From: Collibacillus ludicampi
GTDB lineage: Bacteria; Bacillota; Bacilli; Tumebacillales; BOQE01
Length of the DNA stretch: 64,000 nucleotides
Reading direction: 5' to 3'
Assembly: GCF_023705585.1 (NCBI RefSeq)
Contig: NZ_BOQE01000001.1
Location: 1-64,000, forward strand
Shown here one piece after another: positions 60,907 to 64,000 of this stretch; within the stretch, counting starts at the first letter, position 1; the number at the start of each line of letters is the position of its first letter. The translations under genes and the position numbers were made by a program. The notes beneath the pieces were generated by a model. It worked only from the letters and a program-made list of their open reading frames with translations, did no database searches and was not told where the DNA came from.

Positions 60907-61875
60907 ATGGAAATTGCATTGAAACAAACGAACGCTGTCACGATGGAACGTGTTGAGCAATTGATTCAAAAGGCCAATGAATATACAAGAAAATCGAAAT
61001 CAGACAATACGATCAAAGCGTATCAATCCGATTGGGCGCATTTCACCGCTTGGTGCGAACAGTATGGCCAGGAATCATTGCCAGCTTCACCCGAGACCGT
61101 AATGCTCTACATTACTACACTGGCCGATGAAGGATATAAAACAAGTACCATTAACCGTCGGATATCATCCATCTCGAAAGCCCATCAATCGGCAGGTTAT
61201 AAATCCCCCACACGAAATGAAAAGGTACGTGAGCTATGGAACGGTATCAAACGCACACACGGAACGGCACAACAAGCCAAAAAAGCTGCTGTTATTGATG
61301 ATGTGCGGCGTATGGTTGATACATTAGGCGACACAACCCTAGACATTCGTGATCGTGCGTTATTACTCATTGGTTTCGCCGGTGCGTTACGTCGTAGTGA
61401 ATTGGTGACATTGAACGTGGAGGATATTCAGATCACAGACGATGGATTGACAATCACGATTCGCAAAAGCAAGACAGACCAGGAAGGAGAAGGGCGTAAA
61501 ATAGGCATACCGTACGGATCATGCAGAGAAACATGTCCGGTACGTTCTTATATGAAGTGGGTAGAAGTATCCGGAATCAAATCCGGTGCAGTATTTCGTG
61601 GAGTCACTAAAGGTGGAAACGTTAAAGATGAACGATTGAGCGATAAAGGCGTCGCACGTGTGGTGAAACGTTGTGCGGAGGCAGCTGGATTAGACCCTGC
61701 CCAATACGCCGGTCATAGTTTGCGTAGTGGATTCGCTACAACCGCAGCACGTGCAGGCGCTAGTGATCGTGCTATTATGCGACAAACGGGACATAAGAGC
61801 CGTGTCATGGTGGATCGATACATCCAGGAAGGTTCTCTATTCCGTGATAATGCGGCGGCGAAAATAGGATTGTGA
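60907..61875 (+). CDS. Tyrosine recombinase
   Basis: The ~322-residue protein has a SAM-like N-terminal domain (about 10-100) and a catalytic domain with GALRRSELVTL (Arg), IRKSKTDQEGEG (Lys), AGHSLRSGFATTAA (H-x2-R), RQTGHKSRVMVDRYIQEG (His, Tyr). All catalytic residues are present. It lies mid-element, so it may be a second integrase of a composite element, or a resolvase. Start ATG 60907 or GTG 60898. Confidence 0.9.
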   Translation: MEIALKQTNAVTMERVEQLIQKANEYTRKSKSDNTIKAYQSDWAHFTAWCEQYGQESLPASPETVMLYITTLADEGYKTSTINRRISSISKAHQSAGYKSPTRNEKVRELWNGIKRTHGTAQQAKKAAVIDDVRRMVDTLGDTTLDIRDRALLLIGFAGALRRSELVTLNVEDIQITDDGLTITIRKSKTDQEGEGRKIGIPYGSCRETCPVRSYMKWVEVSGIKSGAVFRGVTKGGNVKDERLSDKGVARVVKRCAEAAGLDPAQYAGHSLRSGFATTAARAGASDRAIMRQTGHKSRVMVDRYIQEGSLFRDNAAAKIGL

Positions 61876-61914
61876 TACAATAGACTCGTGTACCCTATAC
61901 GTCCTAACCCATAG

Positions 61915-61946
61915 AAGGCGTGATCGAGTGGTCACGTCTCTTTTCT
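61915..61946 (+). terminator. Terminator of the tyrosine recombinase
   Basis: GGCGTGA/TCACGTC stem followed by TCTTTTC. Confidence 0.65.
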
Positions 61947-62099
61947 TGCGTGGAGTGGATGCGAAACAGTGATATTTATATTACTCTTTAGTATGACTAC
62001 GACGAAATCCCAGCCAACGCAAGCGCAATTTTGATTGATAAAGTGATTACTTACGTCGCCTTGGCTTTCATAAAAAGCGCCTATTCCATATACAGCCAT
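61932..62099 (-). pseudogene. Truncated 5' gene fragment, 55 codons
   Basis: GGAAGG precedes MAVYGIGAFYESQGDVSNHF-INQNCACVGWD; afterwards the sequence loses meaning. The start recalls proteins opening 'MA-x-Y/W-x-(V/I)GA ... F-x-x-x-x-x-ACVGW'. The rest of the gene is missing. Confidence 0.35.
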
Positions 62100-62740
62100 A
62101 AAATCATTCCTTCCATTGAAATTATGAGTTTATTATAATAATTACGATTTGCATTGACAATGTTCACCAATTTATCACTTGTCCATTTGCTAGGGCGTGT
62201 GTCGAAGGTATTACCATGTTGGGAATACCTGTACGTGAAGTAGATGCGAAAGTTTCTGCGCAACCGTCCGAGCGGGCGGCGAACTTAGACTTTTGGACAG
62301 TTTTGTCCAACCTCACTCCACATTGGGCTTCGTACTTCACGCCCCCCTATCCACTACACACAATCCTATTACGCCAGCGTAACGTGTCATCTCCTATAAT
62401 CCGCGCTACATCAACGATCAACGTATGCGTGTATTCTTTTACTCAATGATGAGTAAAACTCTCCTCCTTCAAGAAGGAGACTTTCTCCTATTCTCGTTCA
62501 ATTGGACACTCAATCACGAAATCCCAATAGTGACGCGGTTTTTCGGGTTTTGCGCTTCGTTAAATGTCCAACGATGTCCAATCATATACTATTAATATAT
62601 TAACTATTTACGATGATACACGCTTTATTGATTTGTAGGCGTTGCGTGTATGGGTGTATATGTATTTATATGTAGTACTTTTTTATCATAGTAAAGCATT
62701 AAAGTATATCGCATATATTACCATATTGTAACATTCTCTA
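62100..62740. other. AT-rich interval without a gene
   Basis: No convincing ORF is present. CTCCTTCAAGAAGGAG (62471-62486 region) is a short perfect hairpin. GTCCAACG/GTCCAATC strings repeat near 62566-62585. It precedes the iteron region. Confidence 0.35.
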
Positions 62741-62744
62741 ATGC

Positions 62745-62804
62745 TTACTATATTGTGCATCAGATACTTACTATAGTATACTTTAGATGACTACTATAGT
62801 GTGC
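62745..62804 (+). repeat. Three iterons, 23-bp period
   Basis: TTACTATATTGTGC (62745), TTACTATAGTATAC (62768) and CTACTATAGTGTGC (62791) are 14-bp near-copies with exactly 23-bp spacing (about two helical turns). Weaker TATAGTAAT and AACTATAC motifs continue to about 62870. The set lies about 114 bp before a winged-helix gene. Confidence 0.65.
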
Positions 62805-62917
62805 AACGTATCCCTTTTATAGTAATCATAAACTATACTCATACAACTAGACTCATAACTATACGCAATTTACTATTCGTCGCGCTATCGCTCGACGTTG
62901 ATAAGGAGTCGTACACA

Positions 62918-63349
62918 ATGTCGAATAAATCTACGATTGAAGAGTTGAAGAATGAATATGCCGAATGGAAATTTCAATCGCTGGAGCAATCGAATGAGAA
63001 AGCTAACGGTATCGGTTTTGGTGCGATATTCAACGGTTTTGCAAAATACTTACCTGATCTAACGGGCGCAGATTTAAAGGTTTTTATTACATTGTTGTTA
63101 CGTGCTCACAACAATTATGGACACACTACAGTAACCACAGAAACAATAACGGAAGATACAGGATTGAGCAAAAGCGCCGTTGACGGAGCAATTAAACATT
63201 TAACGGAACTTGGTTTGATCAAACGTTTCCGTCGTGGATTGAGTCAATCATCTATCACAATTTTACGTCCATATGATCCATCGTGGGATCGATTGAAAAA
63301 GAAAACCAATCCACCAGCAGAAATCGAAAACGATGATGAAATAAATTAA
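62918..63349 (+). CDS. Winged-helix replication/regulator protein
   Basis: The 143-residue protein carries a winged HTH (FAKYLPDLTGADLKVFITLL, TVTTETITEDTGLSKSAVDG, AIKHLTELGLIKRFRRG), as in phage replisome organisers and plasmid initiators. AAGGAG precedes the ATG at 62918. The iteron array directly upstream would be its expected binding site. Confidence 0.65.
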   Translation: MSNKSTIEELKNEYAEWKFQSLEQSNEKANGIGFGAIFNGFAKYLPDLTGADLKVFITLLLRAHNNYGHTTVTTETITEDTGLSKSAVDGAIKHLTELGLIKRFRRGLSQSSITILRPYDPSWDRLKKKTNPPAEIENDDEIN

Positions 63350-63412
63350 AAAGGTGCCATTCAATTGGCACCGGTTTTCCTCGTTCCCCAAAACAATCAG
63401 CATATATCCCCT

Positions 63413-63997
63413 TTAACTCTTCTCTGATAGCTTCATGATTTCTGCTCTTATAGATTTCTTAACGATATGTTCTAGAACAATGTAAGCACCTTTACATAAT
63501 TTTATTTCATCGTTTAATTCAGAACCATGAATTATCGGGTTTCGGATCGCATACAAGCAGAACATAAAGTTTTGGGCCGTTTTTACTTTATCTACAGATT
63601 GAATGCTTTTCGAAAGCTCATCTGAGATAGGAAAATTATCCCACAGCGTTAGCTTTGAACTTATAAGATTAAATATTATGGTATCTTTCTTCTGCACAAG
63701 TGAGTCGACATAATCTACAATAAATGGATTGCGCGCAAAATTTTTAATAGTTTGTCTTTCTGTCGTCTTTTTGTATAAATTATATATCGCATTTAAAGCT
63801 GTCCATAATAAACGGTATTTAGAAATAACTTCATATATCAGAAACCCATCAGTATGCCCAACTTGCTGCGCTCCTATTAACCAAAAAAAGGAGCGTTGAA
63901 TTGCTGAAATGCGTTCGTGGTTTTTCTGTTGTAGCGTTGCACGATCAAGTTTTATCACGAGATGAATTAGATTCTTACTGAAATCGTTTAAGTCCAA
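63413..63997 (-). CDS. HEPN-like protein (start near window edge)
   Basis: The 194-residue all-helical protein has RNPIIHG near its C-terminus (R-x4-H), the ribonuclease motif of HEPN domains, and an N-terminal region like Apea-type HEPN proteins. Such domains occur in defence and toxin-antitoxin loci. The frame may continue beyond 64000 on this strand, so the start is uncertain. Confidence 0.45.
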   Translation of the reverse strand: MDLNDFSKNLIHLVIKLDRATLQQKNHERISAIQRSFFWLIGAQQVGHTDGFLIYEVISKYRLLWTALNAIYNLYKKTTERQTIKNFARNPFIVDYVDSLVQKKDTIIFNLISSKLTLWDNFPISDELSKSIQSVDKVKTAQNFMFCLYAIRNPIIHGSELNDEIKLCKGAYIVLEHIVKKSIRAEIMKLSEKS

Positions 63998-64000
63998 TTT

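Larger units (their letters stand above)
37359..64000. mobile_element. Phage-like element integrated in spo0A (continues off the right edge)
   Basis: From the truncated spo0A end to the window edge the DNA is mosaic and richer in AT. It contains a large serine recombinase as its first substantial gene, a tyrosine recombinase, phage-type tail, replication and regulatory genes, and many relics. Capsid, portal and terminase genes are not seen in these 27 kb. The second junction with the 5' part of spo0A must lie beyond 64000, so size and att core cannot be given. Confidence 0.85.

Noticed and set aside
62216-62449. 77-codon plus-strand ORF
   Set aside because: Odd composition, no ribosome site, and no resemblance to any domain.
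1-64000. tRNA, rRNA or CRISPR array
   Set aside because: No cloverleaf with CCA end, no rRNA-like tract and no regularly spaced repeat-spacer set was seen on either strand.

Overview
The window comes from a low-to-mid GC, endospore-forming Firmicute. The evidence is a gerE gene, the C-terminal end of spo0A, a Bacillus-type sdhCAB, an L-box on lysC, an S-box on hom and a GlcT-type antiterminator on ptsG. The order gerE-sdhBAC-(hom)-lysC-uvrC resembles the Bacillus subtilis sdh/gerE/uvrC neighbourhood, but the rest does not match B. subtilis closely. An Alicyclobacillaceae- or Thermoactinomycetaceae-like lineage is my inference, not a demonstrated identity.

Layout. (1) Positions 1-4530 are the end of a prophage: leftward early genes (Bet/RecT recombinase, Gam, small ORFs, an excisionase-like HTH protein, a Cro-like XRE protein), a repeat-bearing divergent control region, and a rightward CI-like repressor, ImmA peptidase and tyrosine integrase. 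The integrase ends 126 bp from the 3' end of gerE. (2) Positions 4574-36000 are chromosomal. They hold gerE, succinate dehydrogenase, the aspartate-family genes hom and lysC (each behind its own riboswitch), a GH18 glycosidase, uvrC, an ABC-class ATPase, and a three-gene operon for an aminotransferase, a START/SRPBCC protein and an acyl-ACP-reductase-like enzyme. Next come map, acsA with acuA and acuC, small enzymes, ptsG, an NlpC/P60-like lipoprotein lacking its catalytic Cys, a CAP-domain exoprotein, a DMT exporter and a GntR regulator. (3) Positions 36000-37250 look empty of long genes but contain three related promoter/terminator units and a 41-codon hydrophobic peptide with a convergent antisense-RNA-like partner, resembling a type I toxin-antitoxin locus.

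(4) At about 37360 the last ~34 codons of spo0A (minus strand) are joined to foreign DNA that runs to the window end. The element begins with a small gene translationally coupled to a large serine recombinase. It carries a divergent Ku/LigD-type end-joining pair, several nuclease- or defence-like genes (Mrr-like, PD-(D/E)XK, transglutaminase-like, HEPN-like, a membrane protein with a GAF-like domain), many relics, a tape-measure protein, an SF2-like helicase, tandem paralogous small phage genes, a sigma-70 region 4-like protein, an RsfA-like (prespore regulator family) protein, a second (tyrosine) recombinase, and an iteron-bearing region before a winged-helix protein. No capsid, portal or terminase gene is seen in the 27 kb visible.

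The central observation is that the sporulation master regulator gene is split by a recombinase-bearing element which itself encodes sporulation-flavoured functions (RsfA-like regulator, Ku/LigD). Whether the element is excised in a programmed way, as for skin in sigK, cannot be decided here, because the other junction lies outside the window.
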